Source of the DNA: Ophiostoma sp. CBS 140.51 | Taxonomy: Eukaryota > Ascomycota > Sordariomycetes > Ophiostomatales > Ophiostomataceae | Direction: 5' to 3' | Assembly (NCBI GenBank): GCA_029298735.1 | Contig: JANSLP010000047.1 | Span: 1-64,000, forward strand | DNA length: 64,000 bases | Shown: positions 24,041 through 37,000 of the stretch, piece after piece | Position numbering within the stretch: position 1 is the stretch's first letter | Layout of the letters: the number at the start of each line of letters is the position of its first letter | Position numbers and translations under genes: made by a program | The notes under the pieces: model-generated | What the model saw: the letters and a program-made list of their open reading frames with translations, nothing else | Told to the model about the DNA's origin: nothing | Databases searched by the model: none

Positions 24041-27000
24041 TTTGATTCGTTGGTGATGGGTGTAAAAGGTGGGGGTAGTCCGGTGAATATGTGGTGGGCG
24101 TAGAGGTATGGTTTAATTGGTGTATTTGACGTGTGGTAATGCAACTTGGATGGGATTGCTAGGAAGAGAGAGCTGTATTCACTCTCACGAACACTACGTC
24201 TCTTATAAGGAGATAAAGCGTACAAATTCAAAACTAGAACTTCCTCAGCGACGGTGTTGAAGCTTCCAAGTCCGAAAGGAACATCCGTTCCAGGAGGCCG
24301 TTGTCCATTGGGGAAGTTGAAGTTGGGGGAGAAACGCATCAACGGGTCCGGATGGTCACTCCGTTATTGACAAGGAAGACTAATACAGACATCTCCAGCA
24401 TGTCCGGTGTCTGCGCAGGCGCTTCCGTCCGTAAATCTAGCAGCAATGCACTAACAAGCAGCGCTGTGTCTGCTTGAACAGCATAAGCACCTACTAAATG
24501 GGAAACACGATATGCAGTAGCATTCTATACTTGGTGGACAATTACATGTGTAAACACTAGAAAGAAGTGATATGAAAGCTTTCCTTACGGCTTGCTGACA
24601 TGGGTATAATGTGGACTTTTTGCTCTGCTTCAAATAGAATAGGAGTCCGACCAAATTGGTACCATGGCTCATCGTGCTGTATTCTGAAAACAATGAGACC
24701 AACAGTCTACTCTCGTCACACAAATCAGCTGCTGGATTTTTCTTGAGTAGGCAGCTTTGTTTAGGATTCCACAAAACATTACTTCCCTCTGGCTTCATTT
24801 CGCCTTCCTACCACCGCTTTTGGACAACAAATACCTGCACTATCTAGAGCCAAAAAATTCGGAGGGGCAAGTTTGTGTGTAAATGTAAAGGACATTGTTG
24901 GAGTAGTCCCGGCGGGCAAGTGCCGGAAAGAAGGCTATTGACTGGGCAGTCTGGTGAGTGCATTTCCTATCCCATCTGCCTCGCCGAATTTTAATCGTTA
25001 CCCCAACGGACGTCCGTGTAATCACAAAGTGGGCGAAAATGGTGTGGAAACACAAAACCTGCCAGCAAAACAATCTGCACTTTTTTGTTTAATCTGAGCC
25101 CAAAAATTCAGGCAGGAGTCTCAGAAAACATCCGTATTTTCAACATTTTTTCCGTTACCTGAAGAAATTGTGAGCTCCCTTCTTTTCCCCTCTGCTGTCA
25201 GTGTCCGGTATGTTGCTCCCACATGTTCAACATAACAAAATCGAGAAGTGGGTCTCCATCACATGATTGGCCAGACTTACACCAATACTTGAGCGCTAGG
25301 CCTAATTGGGACAAACATCATGAACGACATGTCAAAAATACGTAGGAATTTATACGATTTTGTTTGTGTTCTTACTGCCATTGAGGGCTCGCCGGATGAT
25401 AAGAAGCACAAGTTTGGTTCTTATCAGTCAGGACGTATCGTACAAATGAAGTACGAATAATGGGCCGTTCATAGCCGGCGCGGAGCAACCTTTGAACCGA
25501 GAGGAACCGGAGCAACGACTGCAACAAAAGACGGCATCCAGGATGGCCACGGTGGCAGCATCGGCAGCTCATAGGGGCCAGAAGCGCCACAATGTGCTCC
25601 AGGCTCCTTATCTCACACATACCTACACTCTAAGTTGGCTTTACAATTAGGCGATCTCGCACGTAGTGTGCTTTGTTTTCTATTTAGCCTGTTATCCATC
25701 TCAGTCCTGCCATTTACTGGCAACTCATCAGCAATACTTCATGTAGGAACATTGCCTTTCTCATTTGCCGATATGAACTTCGCGTGCTTTGAGGTATTCT
25801 AACTCAGCCTTTTTAGATCTATTCAGGTTCTCGGGAAGTTCGATTACCCCGCTGTCAATGGATTCAGTTCATCGATGTCGACTCAGGTCATCCCTGCTTC
25901 TCACCACTGCCTTAATTTTGACTCACAATTACTCCATAACGCAAATGTATTGGTCTTTTCAGCTATTGACTATCTTTTAGAGAAATATGCGGTTGATTGT
26001 GCAACATGTGTTATAAAACGTGAGAAATTCCACGAGGGACGCGGCCCCGCGCTAAATATGAGCAACTGGCGCCCACTGCTAAGCTATTTACTGATCCTTA
26101 CTTTATTGCTCTCCTTTTCTCCTTCCTGTAAATGAAGCATACGCGTGTACATCTCATATCAGAAATAGCCAGATAGTCCCAATCGACGTTTGACGTACAT
26201 GCTGGGTTGATATTGCCCTTGCCCGATAGCTACCGACAAAGTTCGACGGCATTCTCGCTTGTAGTGGTACTTCTCATGCTGTTGGTCTCGGAGCCGTGGT
26301 CGGCTTTCACTCCAAGCCTCGCTACTGGCTCACTGCCGACACTAGACTCTAGCTTATAATATCCATTTGCTTGACAAACCCCTTCGCAAATGTCAATGGT
26401 TGCCCCTAATCTAAGATTAGAATCTCCAGTGCTCAACCTGCACCAAGTTAAAACCGTAGTGAAAATGAGGAAGATGCCAAGATCTTTGCGATAATCTGGA
26501 AGAGCAGCTTGAGCACAATCGCCTTTTCCTACTTCTCAGCCGTTGAGTCTAGACACATCTCGGAGAATTCTTCTTTTCTCCTTATGCCCTTTCTATGTTC
26601 TCTAATTTAATCTGCTCGCTTACATGATGCCATGAGGATTCTGAGCTTCGCCATCCTCTGTGTACATTCCAGAACAATCAGCGTCGGGGCATCTTACCAA
26701 ATCGGGCAAACGGCTGGACCCAGGATCGTGGCGGGATGCTAGGTCTGTTGCGCCGCCTTGGCCAAGTGTTCCTTAAGGCCACAATTGAGGCAAGAGATAC
26801 AATCCCTTGTACCCGAGAATCCAGTCGTCTACTGTTTGCCCCATCTGTGCACACCAACAGGTTGTCTACCCACCGAACGGCAAAGACGGAACGTGGAGAT
26901 GGAGCCAGTATCGGCATCCAGGTACGAAACGTTATTGTGCCGCCGGGGGTCCCGCGTCTTCTTATTTGAGATAATGAGGGGAGTAAGATGGGGGCTATCG

Positions 27001-28297
27001 ACGGTCAGAGATGGCCTGTTGGTGGCGTGCAGGATCAAAGAATCAATCCAAAATATAAAACTGTTCGCCGCTCAGACACGGCTAGATATTCGGGTATAAT
27101 ACCACGCCCCTCTTTCTACCCATAGACTCAAATATAGGTTTGCGATATCAGACAGTTCGTTATAATAAGACATAGCTGCTATAGACAGACTTCCCCAGCC
27201 AACATCTCGTTTTATCGGAGAATTGTCTCTTTCATGGTCGCCCTTGCCTCGCGCCTTCAGTTGATGCCACCCCCTCAGTCCTTTTCTCAAACAGTGCCGT
27301 TGTCTAAATCATGGACTTGGCGATGAGTCTATTCCCGAGTGCTGAGGTATTCTATCCCAGACTGTTTTTTTTTTCGCGAATCAAGTATCAAGTAGTTTTC
27401 TTAAAGACTTCCATTTCGGTAAGCTGGCGCATCATCAACCTCAATTTCTTTTTTAGTGAACCATATTACAGTCTTGACAGTGCCACATCCTGCCCCTTGC
27501 GGCGGAGATTTTTTTTTATTCAAGAGCCTTGCAGTTTTTCAATCTTTATTTTCACTAAATTGCCATTCATGAATCTCCCGGCCTAGCGACCTGAGGTTTT
27601 ATGTAAGCTAGAAGAATTCTAGTACAAGCAAAGGGACGTGGCAAATATAAACGTCACCAGGAATCTAGGATTCTGTCAGTTTCCCACTCGTGGCTCAGAC
27701 TCGACATAAAGACGGCTCTGTACGCGTATTTTATATATTATCAGGCGTCTTCATTTAACAAGCCCTGATCCATGTCCTTCCGGGCCGCTTCTGGCAGCTT
27801 TTTGGTGGTGTCTTGGCATTTTCACGACTGTTCTTTGGAGTCAACTGTGTGTCAAGGAAGCTTGACCTCAGCTCAGCTCTGAGCTGCACTCATCCAGCAT
27901 CTCGAGTATTCCTGATTGTGACAATGGATGTAAATCATCAATATTTTGTACACATTGGTTATTTTATATATTTTGCAGAATATTTGCAGCTGTTTCTTTT
28001 TATTTTTTATTTATGTGTTTAAAATATGAGCAGATCAATTTCCAATATAATTGATGTAGATGTAAAGCAAAATTCCTCCAAGACTAAAAATTATGCAAGT
28101 AAATAACGAACGCCAGCAGTTTTATATACCAAAAAAAATCCAAACACCGAAGAAAAAGCAATTCCCAATAGTTCCTCCCATATGTGTGCCCGGTTACCAC
28201 ATGGATCCCCTTAATTTTGTGTTTGTCCGTCATTGTTTGGTATATGTGTAAAACAAAGAAAACCCAACCAAAATGCAAGTTAAAACAGAAAAGAAAA
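24041..28297. other. Spacer between reductase and CMR1-like gene
   Basis: The first few hundred bases are the promoter and leader of the reductase, with a CGG-N9-CCG pair at 24349-24363 that has the form of a zinc-cluster site. The rest shows no supportable gene and turns AT-rich. Around 26680-26960 there is a more GC-rich islet with short open frames on both strands, perhaps an old gene fragment, but I recognise no family. Confidence 0.5.
24202..24209 (-). promoter_or_regulatory. TATA-like box of the reductase gene
   Basis: The palindrome CTTATAAG begins 161 bases before the reductase ATG on the minus strand. It is identical to the octamer before the AflR-like gene and lies at nearly the same distance. 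It is a candidate core promoter element. Confidence 0.45.
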
Positions 28298-31077
28298 TCA
28301 AAAAAGAGCTTCACCACTCCAGTTACTTGCCAGGGAGAGAAGTTTGCGACGGATGCCATCGCTGATGCGAGTGCTCACAGCTTCATCAATGCGCTTGACA
28401 CCATAGGCCACGATCTCCGATGGCGTGTCCAGAGTAAAGTGGCTACCATCGCTGTGGGTCAGCACGGCTGTGACACCATCGCCATCCCAGAGGTAGGCGA
28501 TAACGGCCTGATCCTCAGGTGTGACACTGTCAATGGCTACGAGAGATGCAGCGCTGGCACCTCCCGTATTGGCACCGTCGGCATGGCTGCTATGGCTCCG
28601 TGGGCTAAGTCCCGGAGAGTGAGCTGCTGGACTGCCCTTGATAGGTGAGCCAACCATCGTAGGGGAGCCGCCACCAACCGCAGTCGTTGTAGCAGCAACC
28701 ATAGCTGGGTCACAGGCATGCTGCCCTGCCTTTCTATCAACGTGACAGACACTGTCGGCCCAGAGGATCAGAACGGCACGGTACAGCGCAGCACTCCACC
28801 AACTGGGGCGTCTGTCGGCAGGCATCTGGCGCAGGACACGAAGAACTTGACCACAGTGAAAGACAGCCTCCTCGCGCAAAAAGATGCAACGCTTGTGGCG
28901 CAACGAAGGATCGGCAGTGGCCGACAAGCCATCACGGCGGGCGAGGCGCTCGATCTCAGGGAAGTTCGTGACAGCATTGAGCGAGATGAGGTGATACAGC
29001 ACCAGGTTGCACCGTGTAACGGCACAGCCCGGGTTCGCCTTGTAGTAAGCCATAGACAGCTCATACCAGTGCTGCAGCTGGGCCTGAACCTCTTCGAGGC
29101 GCTGCATAGTCGAGGCCTTGGTGACTGTGCGGTTGGTGGCTCGGCGCACAGGAGGAACTTCAGGTAGGCAAGACAGCATCTGACGCAGATGACAGAGAAG
29201 GCCTTGGAGTGGGTGGAGGAGAAGACGCAACTGCTGAGGTGAGAGCGTAGTCTTGCGGCGAGCGAGATTGTCATGCAGAAAGTCTTGGAAAAGTTCGCAG
29301 AGAGAAGGGGTTAGTGGTGACGCTGAGGCAGTGTTGTTGGAAGTGGTGCTCGTGTTGTATGTGCTCTGGGCAATAGAAGACCAGCGGTCGGCTGTGGGCG
29401 CAAGCCACAGGGCCTCAGAGCTGGGCAGAGGGCACTGCAAGTCGCTGATGGAGAGAACGGGCGCTGTGTCGTGGAACAAGCTCAACTCCTGATCGACCAT
29501 GACCCAGTTGTAAACGAGGCGGTTTTGCGATTCGCGGTGCAGCCACGAACGCCACTGCAGCTCTGTGTTCGTTGGGCTACCCAGACTCGGTACCATTGAT
29601 GGCTGGGGCTCAAGCATTCCGGCGTGTTTGAGCATCTAGAATTGGTCAGTAATGGACATCAAGAACTGGGGGGAGATGTACAAAAATGTACAGAAGAAAT
29701 AAACCCACCGAAAGGTACATGCTGCGCTGGCCCATGGCAATATCCATTTGCCACTTGTCACCACTCCACGCACCCAGGAGTGTGAACAGCAAAGCACACC
29801 GCAGAGCCGTTCGGTCTGCGGACAACTCGACGTTCTTCTCGATAATGTCAAACAGCGAAATCCGGCATGTCTCTGACAGCCCAGCGGACAAGTAGCGCGC
29901 CTCGGCCATAGGCACCGTAGCAGCACCCTGCGCAATCATAAGCAGCACTAAAAGCGTCGACGCTTGGTTGTTATCGAGCATGTCGTTGGGATCCACGACG
30001 CCACCCACAATAAGCGGATAGTATATGGCCAGGCTGTGCACGTAGCTCTTGAGGAAGTACTCAAGAATGCGCGAAGGTGGCAAAACAATAAAGTTGAAGT
30101 TGAAGTCAGCCGCACCAGGACTGGCCGCCCCATTCTTTGGATACATTCCGGAGCGGTGGATATCGAGGGCCTTGTGCAGGAAGCTCTGAGTGATCGCAAG
30201 CATCTTGTCGCGGGACCGCGATGTCAATGGCACGACCTGGGGCGCATCTGTAGAATCTGGCTGGTGGCTGTCGAGAAATTGCTCGAGCGCCGTCCACGTA
30301 CCTTCCTGCTTGGACTTTTGCTCCAGACACTCCAAGTGCACAATGGCTGTCCGAGGGCATGCGCCCGAGTAGATAGGTGGTGTGCAGCGAGCAAGGGGCC
30401 AAGCTGCCTCCGATGCGACGACGACCTCGAACTCTGGAATGCCACCTTCAATGCAGGGAGCCATAGCAGCCATATCGAACATAGACGCCTGCTGTTGCAG
30501 GTGCTGTTGCTGCTGCTGCCGGAAGAGGTTGCTCCCACTGCCATGGATATTGCTGGGCATGCCACCAATATCGCTAATGCTGCCAACGCCGTGTCCAATA
30601 CTGGCGGTACTGTTTTTGCGTCCTTCGTACTCGCCACTGCCAGTCGAAGACAAAATGCTGGTACCGCGCGTGTGAACGGAACCCTGGGAGGAGGAAACAG
30701 TCATTGGCTCGGAGCTCGAAGAAATATCGCTCAGCTCAGTCGTGGCCGTAAACGGTGGGATAAGGCCTGCGGCGGCTGCGGCGGCCATATCCGACTGTCG
30801 GCCCAGCTGAAGGGGACTGGCGTACATGTCAATGTCCATGGGGTAGTCGGCCCAGATGAGATCTTGGTAGCTGGTCTCTGGTCCCATAAACTCGTTCCCA
30901 CCGCCGCCAAAGCCCATAAACTCGTCAAGACCGTCCACGCCACGAACAGCGTGTGGTGATGTAAAATTGTCGGGACTAAGGTTGTTGTGGACGTGCTGTG
31001 GTGACTTCTTTGGTTGGCCGAAATGATGCGTTGTATCCTGGTGCTGTGCGTGTTGCAAATGTGGGTGCTGGTGTAAA

Positions 31078-31109
<32 letters not shown>

Positions 31110-31907
31110 TGGGGTGTGGTGATGATGATGGTGGAGATGTGAAGGAGCGAGGCCGGTACTAGGGTCAGAAAGGCACATCTCCAGACCCGTCGCGCCCCCT
31201 ACAACCATTTGCTCGAGTCCCAGCGGCGACCGTAGTGGAGGCGAGTCGAGCTTCATACCGCCGTTCCCTGCCACAATCACCGATGCGTGATGCTGCTGTT
31301 GATGCTCCAAGTCAATGAATGTCGTTGGCGTCAATGGTTGAGGTCCTCCCGGCTGTGTAGGCGATGTCACCATCTGTGCGGTGAATGCTGCTGCCGCAGC
31401 GGCGGCGGCCGCGCTGGCCTGAGCTGCACGCACAGCGGCTTTGGATGAGCGACGAGCAAAGCGAGCAGCACAAGGGAGGTTCTTTTCAGCACAACGCGAA
31501 CAAGGCACCCGTTTGTCGCAACCAGTTTTGGCATTGGCACAGTTCTGACAGGCAATGGGCGTCCGGCCAGCTACTGTGGGAACACCTCCAGGAAGTGGCT
31601 CCATGGGATCTCTGGCCTCATGGTATGTTGAGTGATGTCTTTGCAGCAAGTCTCTATGACAAGGGTCAGTATGACGACTCAATTCGAAATATCTCAAGCG
31701 GTTAGGGGTTTGCGGTTACCTTCTTGCAAAAGAGAGCTGGCATGCACTGCAGCGGTGAGGCTTGACATTTGTATCTGTTGTGGAATTTGGTTAGCCAGTC
31801 CCGAGATTTTGAAGATATTTGGGGCCTAGAATCATACGGCTTGGAATATGTCTCTCAAGATGCTCCTTGCGGGTGAAGCTCTTCCCGCAGTAGGCGCAAA
31901 AAACCAT
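28298..31907 (-). CDS. CMR1: Cmr1/Pig1-like melanin regulator (C2H2 + Zn2Cys6)
   Basis: A predicted nuclear transcription factor; members of this family (Cmr1, Pig1) control DHN-melanin genes. Four exons (31907-31838, 31774-31720, 31653-29709, 29635-28298) give 1135 residues. Two C2H2 fingers come first (Cys4/Cys7/His20/His24 and Cys32/Cys35/His48/His53), then a Zn2Cys6 cluster (Cys77, 80, 87, 93, 96, 103). This double architecture is the family signature. Then come an Ala-rich stretch, a His/Gln-rich region with a run of Gln, and from about residue 450 a fungal transcription-factor regulatory region that continues through the last exon. The first two introns fall inside the codons for His24 and Arg42, so the fingers are only seen after splicing. 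The C-terminus has a Ser/Gly-rich loop (about 995-1050). The position next to synthase and reductase matches melanin loci of other fungi. Confidence 0.92.
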
Positions 31908-33531
31908 GGCTGGAGCCTTGGCTGTTGAGCCCGAAAGCTGCGACTTGGATTGTGAAGCCAGCTTGACTGTTGATTTCGCTTCCGCGTACTGCCGGTATGT
32001 GAGAGGGTGATGATACGTCGTGTATGGGTGTATGGCTCTGCAATGTGGTGCAGATGCGTGCTAGGTGTGGTGCTTAGATAGATAGAAGCAAGAAATGAAA
32101 ATATGAGATAACAAAGAGGCTCGAAGAGAAGAGGGAAAGGTAGAAGAGGAGTGATCAAAAATATAAGAAATAAGGGCTTTGTTATGTATTGCCAGGGAGA
32201 GGACGAAAGATGGAGAAGCGGAAAATAATAATAACAGCAGACGAGAGAAAAAAAATTCGAAGAAGAGTTCCTAGCTGGTAAGCATTTGATGAAAGAAGAC
32301 TAGTAGAGACAGGGAGAAAGCTATCCCAAGGTTCAGGGAAGCAATAAAGACGACAACTGATTGTGGCCCGGCATATGGTGGAAAAAACGAAGGGTCGGTT
32401 TTCTTTTCATATAAGAGTCGGGAAATATTATATACCAAGAAGGAGGGACAGGTATAATAATAGGCGTTGGAGAATAAGACACGAGACGAGGTTCAGAGAG
32501 AGTGAAGAAAATATCAGCAAGAACACAGGATAATCCAGTTGAATAATCCACAAACAGATATATAGTCTCCAACATGTACAGAGACTGTGCACAACGCAAT
32601 GCGCTTTACCACACCGTGAAGAGGCAGTGCGCCTATTGGAGCAGAACAATGGGGTACTGTTGTTGCGAGGTGTGTGAGTATGGAGAGAGGGGTGTATTGG
32701 GAGAGCTGGGGGTATTAACAAGGACCATCAGCTAAGCCCATGGATTATGCTCCGTGAAAGACAAGAATGGAAAGAAAGACATGCAAAGTACACAAAAGAC
32801 AAAAATGGCAAAATGAGGAAGGAAATAAGACGAGGGAACAGACACAAGGCGAGGACAAGAAGCGGGACAGGAAACAGGGGCAGGGGTGGATGAACGGTCG
32901 AGGTAGCGGCTGTATCCAAGACATGGCGAAGGGGAAAATCTTCCCGACCAGGTTGTTGTCAATGTTCAGCCGCCACTGGATTTGTACTTCTCATATGGAG
33001 GAAAAGGACTTGGCTCTCTTGCGGTGTCTGCTGCTTTATTCCCTTGGGAATCTCTGTCCAATTTAATAGAGATGGCCATGATGGGGGCGGACAGCAGCAG
33101 GAGAAGGCAAAGTGAAAGCACGGATCGGCGTGCAAGCCCCCTTTTGGTATCAAAGATAGCTCGTCGAACATATGGAGGGGGCAGAGGGTGAAAGTTGTGG
33201 GGGTGCTGTGAGAGTGCTGTGTGCTGTGTATTACATGCCTCCAGAGAAATGGTGTACAGGCCAGCTGTTATGGAAGCACAAAGATGAGAGACAAACAGAA
33301 GGTGAAGACGCGAAGACGAGAAGTACTGTGCAGTTTCTGGTGGACGTGCGTAGGTATGCAGCCAGATGTGGACCTTTCGGCCAAAGGCGTTGCCTTGTAT
33401 AAGGCCAAAGCGACAACAATTGGCTTGCGATTTTTTTAGTATTTGCTGCTAGTGATTCGCTGTCGTCCCTTGCCCCGTTCTTTCACCTCGTGTTTTTCAT
33501 ATCAGTTCTCGCGGCATGCATCTCAACTTGC
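31908..33531. other. Upstream region of the CMR1-like gene
   Basis: Purine-rich on the plus strand, so pyrimidine-rich on the sense strand of the regulator; this is probably its leader and promoter. A TATATAA-like string on the minus strand near 32429-32437 is a weak TATA candidate about 520 bases before the ATG. No supportable gene. Confidence 0.5.
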
Positions 33532-34062
33532 TCATATGCATGGGAGAATAGACATGAAGGGTCTTCTTGGCAGCAAATTGAACTCTACCCGGGAGCTTTG
33601 TAGGAAGCTGAATACTAGATTGTCGGAATTTGACTTTTTGAGCTTAACGGCCTTTGATGGGCCTTGAACCGAGTGACCCAGGACACAAAACAGTCCAGGC
33701 GGCCAGAGATCCAGAAAGATGAAGAAAAAGAGGATACCGAGTGCTGTAAATTGATTGGACACGTAAAATAAAATCAAAAGTGCCAAGGCGTCGAGGCGAA
33801 GATAAGCAGAGGCGACGGGATGGTTAGCTCGAAGGGTGTGGTAAAGCTTGAGCAGGTTCGTGGAAACGAGCGGATAAACGGCGAGAAGGAAGACGATGCA
33901 GAACATACAGGGCCATTGGAAGGGCGAGGAACGAGAGGAAAAAAGAAAGATGACAGCCGACAGAGATAGGGAAATAATACAAAGACAACGTTGAAGCTCC
34001 GGTGTAGCGAGCCAGAATATGCAGCTGTCTACTTGCTCAATCCCATGAGCGATGCAAGCCAC
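33532..34062 (-). CDS. Possible small membrane protein, doubtful
   Basis: An open frame of 176 codons on the minus strand. The middle (FCIVFLLAVYPLV, LDALALLILFYV, ALGILFFFIFLDLW) would form about three or four membrane helices. Many codons end in C or T. There is no ATG at the left border of the frame: it opens with GTG, and the first in-frame ATG is at 33906. An upstream exon would be needed for the full frame, and I found no convincing donor in the right phase. The minus strand here is pyrimidine-rich, which by itself produces hydrophobic frames. I recognise no family. Confidence 0.2.
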   Translation of the reverse strand: MACIAHGIEQVDSCIFWLATPELQRCLCIISLSLSAVIFLFSSRSSPFQWPCMFCIVFLLAVYPLVSTNLLKLYHTLRANHPVASAYLRLDALALLILFYVSNQFTALGILFFFIFLDLWPPGLFCVLGHSVQGPSKAVKLKKSNSDNLVFSFLQSSRVEFNLLPRRPFMSILPCI

Positions 34063-37000
34063 GCAAGGCGATCGGAGGCGATCAGCTTGTATGCTATGTT
34101 GTGATATTTTGTCTCGTTACCGTTGTTGTGGTTGCTGTCATATTTTTGGCTCGATTTTGTGTCGTTCTGTCTTCACAGATATGCAAATTCGCTGCGGCTG
34201 TTATCGTATACGAGGCCTATACGAAATGGCTGAAAACTAGGTAGATCGAGAGTTGGGGAGCAAAGGACGAAAAGCAATAGGTGGGTGCATGCGGCCGTCG
34301 ACCAAACAATGGTGGAGGCGGGAGCGTCGGAATTAGATTGAGGGCGGGTAGAGTTGCACAGGCGACGACGACGGCCGCGTCGACGGCGGCGATGAGGAGA
34401 TCATCAGGAGCAAAAGCAAGAGAAAAGCACGCAGAGCATGATGGCATGAAAGCAAACAAGCGAAGGAATTAAAGTAATAATGCAAGCGAGGGCCCATAGC
34501 TGTGGGAAACAGGAGTAATAGGCGTCAGATATGGCCCAATACAGAAAAGACGACAATTACTGACGACAAAGACGACGAAATGGCAAGAAAACATACAGTA
34601 AATCACCCGAGTCTCCAACAACGGGCGAGCCGCCTGCCACATGGACATGGAGAGCGGGCTATGCATAAGAGAAAACAGCCTCGTGGGCAGTGGACGGGAG
34701 GCAACGGATAACGCACGACGGGTGTTGTGCTTACCTCGATTCTTGGCCTTAGCTGGCGAAAGTATCTGCTTTTCCTTTTCGACAAATCGAGACTGGGACT
34801 CCTTCTCGCAGCAGATGCTCCGCTGCCAAACAGCGCCAAAGAGGCCAATATAAGTCAGCGATTGCTTCGGTACGGGACGATCGAGACAGGTCTATGACCA
34901 GGCACAGATCTGCAAAGACAATGCGAGTCACGGTAAGAGAGGAGGAGATAGGCTGGAGGGTATGAGATGTAGTGAGGCAATAAGTCACCATTAAAGACAG
35001 CTCACCGAAGAAAAAGTTGGCATATCATGCATGGTCTGGGCTTGCTGGAGACAGAAAGGTGCTGCAAAATGACGAGAGGCGGCAGACCGTAAAGTGGTGA
35101 CAGAGAAAATGTTAGAATCAAAACAGAAGCGCAGGTACATCCAAATATGGCGACGTTGGGCGACGGCGAATAGGAGCGAGCGACTAAATAACACAGCCCA
35201 AAAGGGAAATAAATGAAAGCGAGAAGTAGGGGAAAGAGCAAGGCACACCCGCCCACACTCTATCAACCCCTTCCTCTTATTGGCCACAGTACACTTTAAG
35301 TCAGGGCGAGAGATGGGAAAAGATGGAACTAAGTTGACGCAAGTTTCGGTATAGCACGAGAAAAGAGACGGTCGGTCGTTTGTATTTCCCAAGGCGAAAA
35401 AGGCAAAAATGTACATCCCATGTGTGGATGACGAGAGACAGGCCATTCACAAACCAATCCCGCCGTGGCGGCTTCCTGCTTCTTCCCGCCGGTACGATGC
35501 CTCGTTCCCTGTATGTTTTGTGTGGTTTGCGTTTGCATGCATCGCTCCTTCCTTAACACCCGGCGGCACCAGCAATAATGCAGCCGCACCCCTTCCCCTC
35601 CTTCCTTTTTGTAGACACCCCCCTTTGGCCTGGCCCCTCGTCCCGCCTTGGCAACAGCTTTCTCTCCATTGCTCCTTCTCTTTCCCGTCATCAACTTACA
35701 ATATTTCGTCTAGTCGTTCGTTCTTGCCAAAAGAAACCGCAAATGCCAAGCTCGTACCCGCTATGAGGATATTGTACAAAGTATACTTTTTTTAGCAGGT
35801 GCCACTGAGTACACGCAGAGCGGCAACTTGCTCCTTCTGTTTTTTTTTTTTTTTTGTTTCTGGTTACTCGTGGCTGTAGATATTATGTGTGCCTGGCTCC
35901 TTCCTGCGCTCACAACGGCACCTCTTTAGCCGTTCCATAAGTTCCTTCCCCACGCAAAAGCTGCGCCGCAGAATACACACTCACAGCAGCACACCCACTC
36001 GCTCCTTCTCGTTCCCCATCCACTCTTTTGTTCTCTTTCGCGGTCTTCCTTTCCTTCCGTAACCTAATTCGTAGACCAGCTACCATTTTTCTGTAACCTC
36101 ACATCGTGGCTTTTTGTGCGTGTTCCCTAAAGCATCGTTCTAGTCTTTTCATCCTACATTATTCTGTTTTACTATGCCTCCTGCCGCCTCCCGTTCTGTG
36201 ACGTATGTAGCACGATCATTGGTATTAACCGATTAGAGCATATGTGTTATTTACATATAAAACACCAGTTATAGGGGAAACAGCCAATGACCCATATATG
36301 TTGTCTATTTATTGTTCCATATTGAGCACATGAGGGCAGAAAGGTTCGAGCTGCTGTTTCCGTGCCGTTAGCAAGAAGAGAGAATTGAAAAGAAAAAAAA
36401 TGAACTGCGAGCAAAATCAGCTGCAGAGAGAAAATTAAACGCATCAAAAACTGTTGACTGGATTGCATATACCCTCCAGCTTTGTGTTTTCGAAGGAACT
36501 CCAGAATTATTGAGCATGCGCAGTATGGCTCAGGGTATAAGGTCAAGTCCTAGATAGGAAATCTTTGAAGAAGGTTCCGCATCTCATGACTTGCCTTCTG
36601 TTGCATATGGAATTTTGTCGAGTCACACACGAACATAGAGAGACCTGTAACCGATGTAGATAGCAAGGGCAACAAAGCGATACGGACGACAGCGCATCGC
36701 GACTACGGCAAGATATTTAATAAATTTTGTAGAAAATGGAATATACAACAATGAAAATTCGTAAACTGTTTGAATCGGGGTTTTTTTACATTATTTACAG
36801 CTTCCGTATTTGGCCGCGAGGTTATTATACATTTATGTTTTATGTTTCCATACCAAGTCGCCCAACCGGCCACTTTAAGCAACAGGTGAAGAAAACGATC
36901 GAGAAGCACTTGAGCCCAAAATAAGCATCCATCCAAACGTGAGCGAGTGAGCGACAGTACAGAACACGCAGGGCACATAAGGCATCTGGGTATATTGAGT

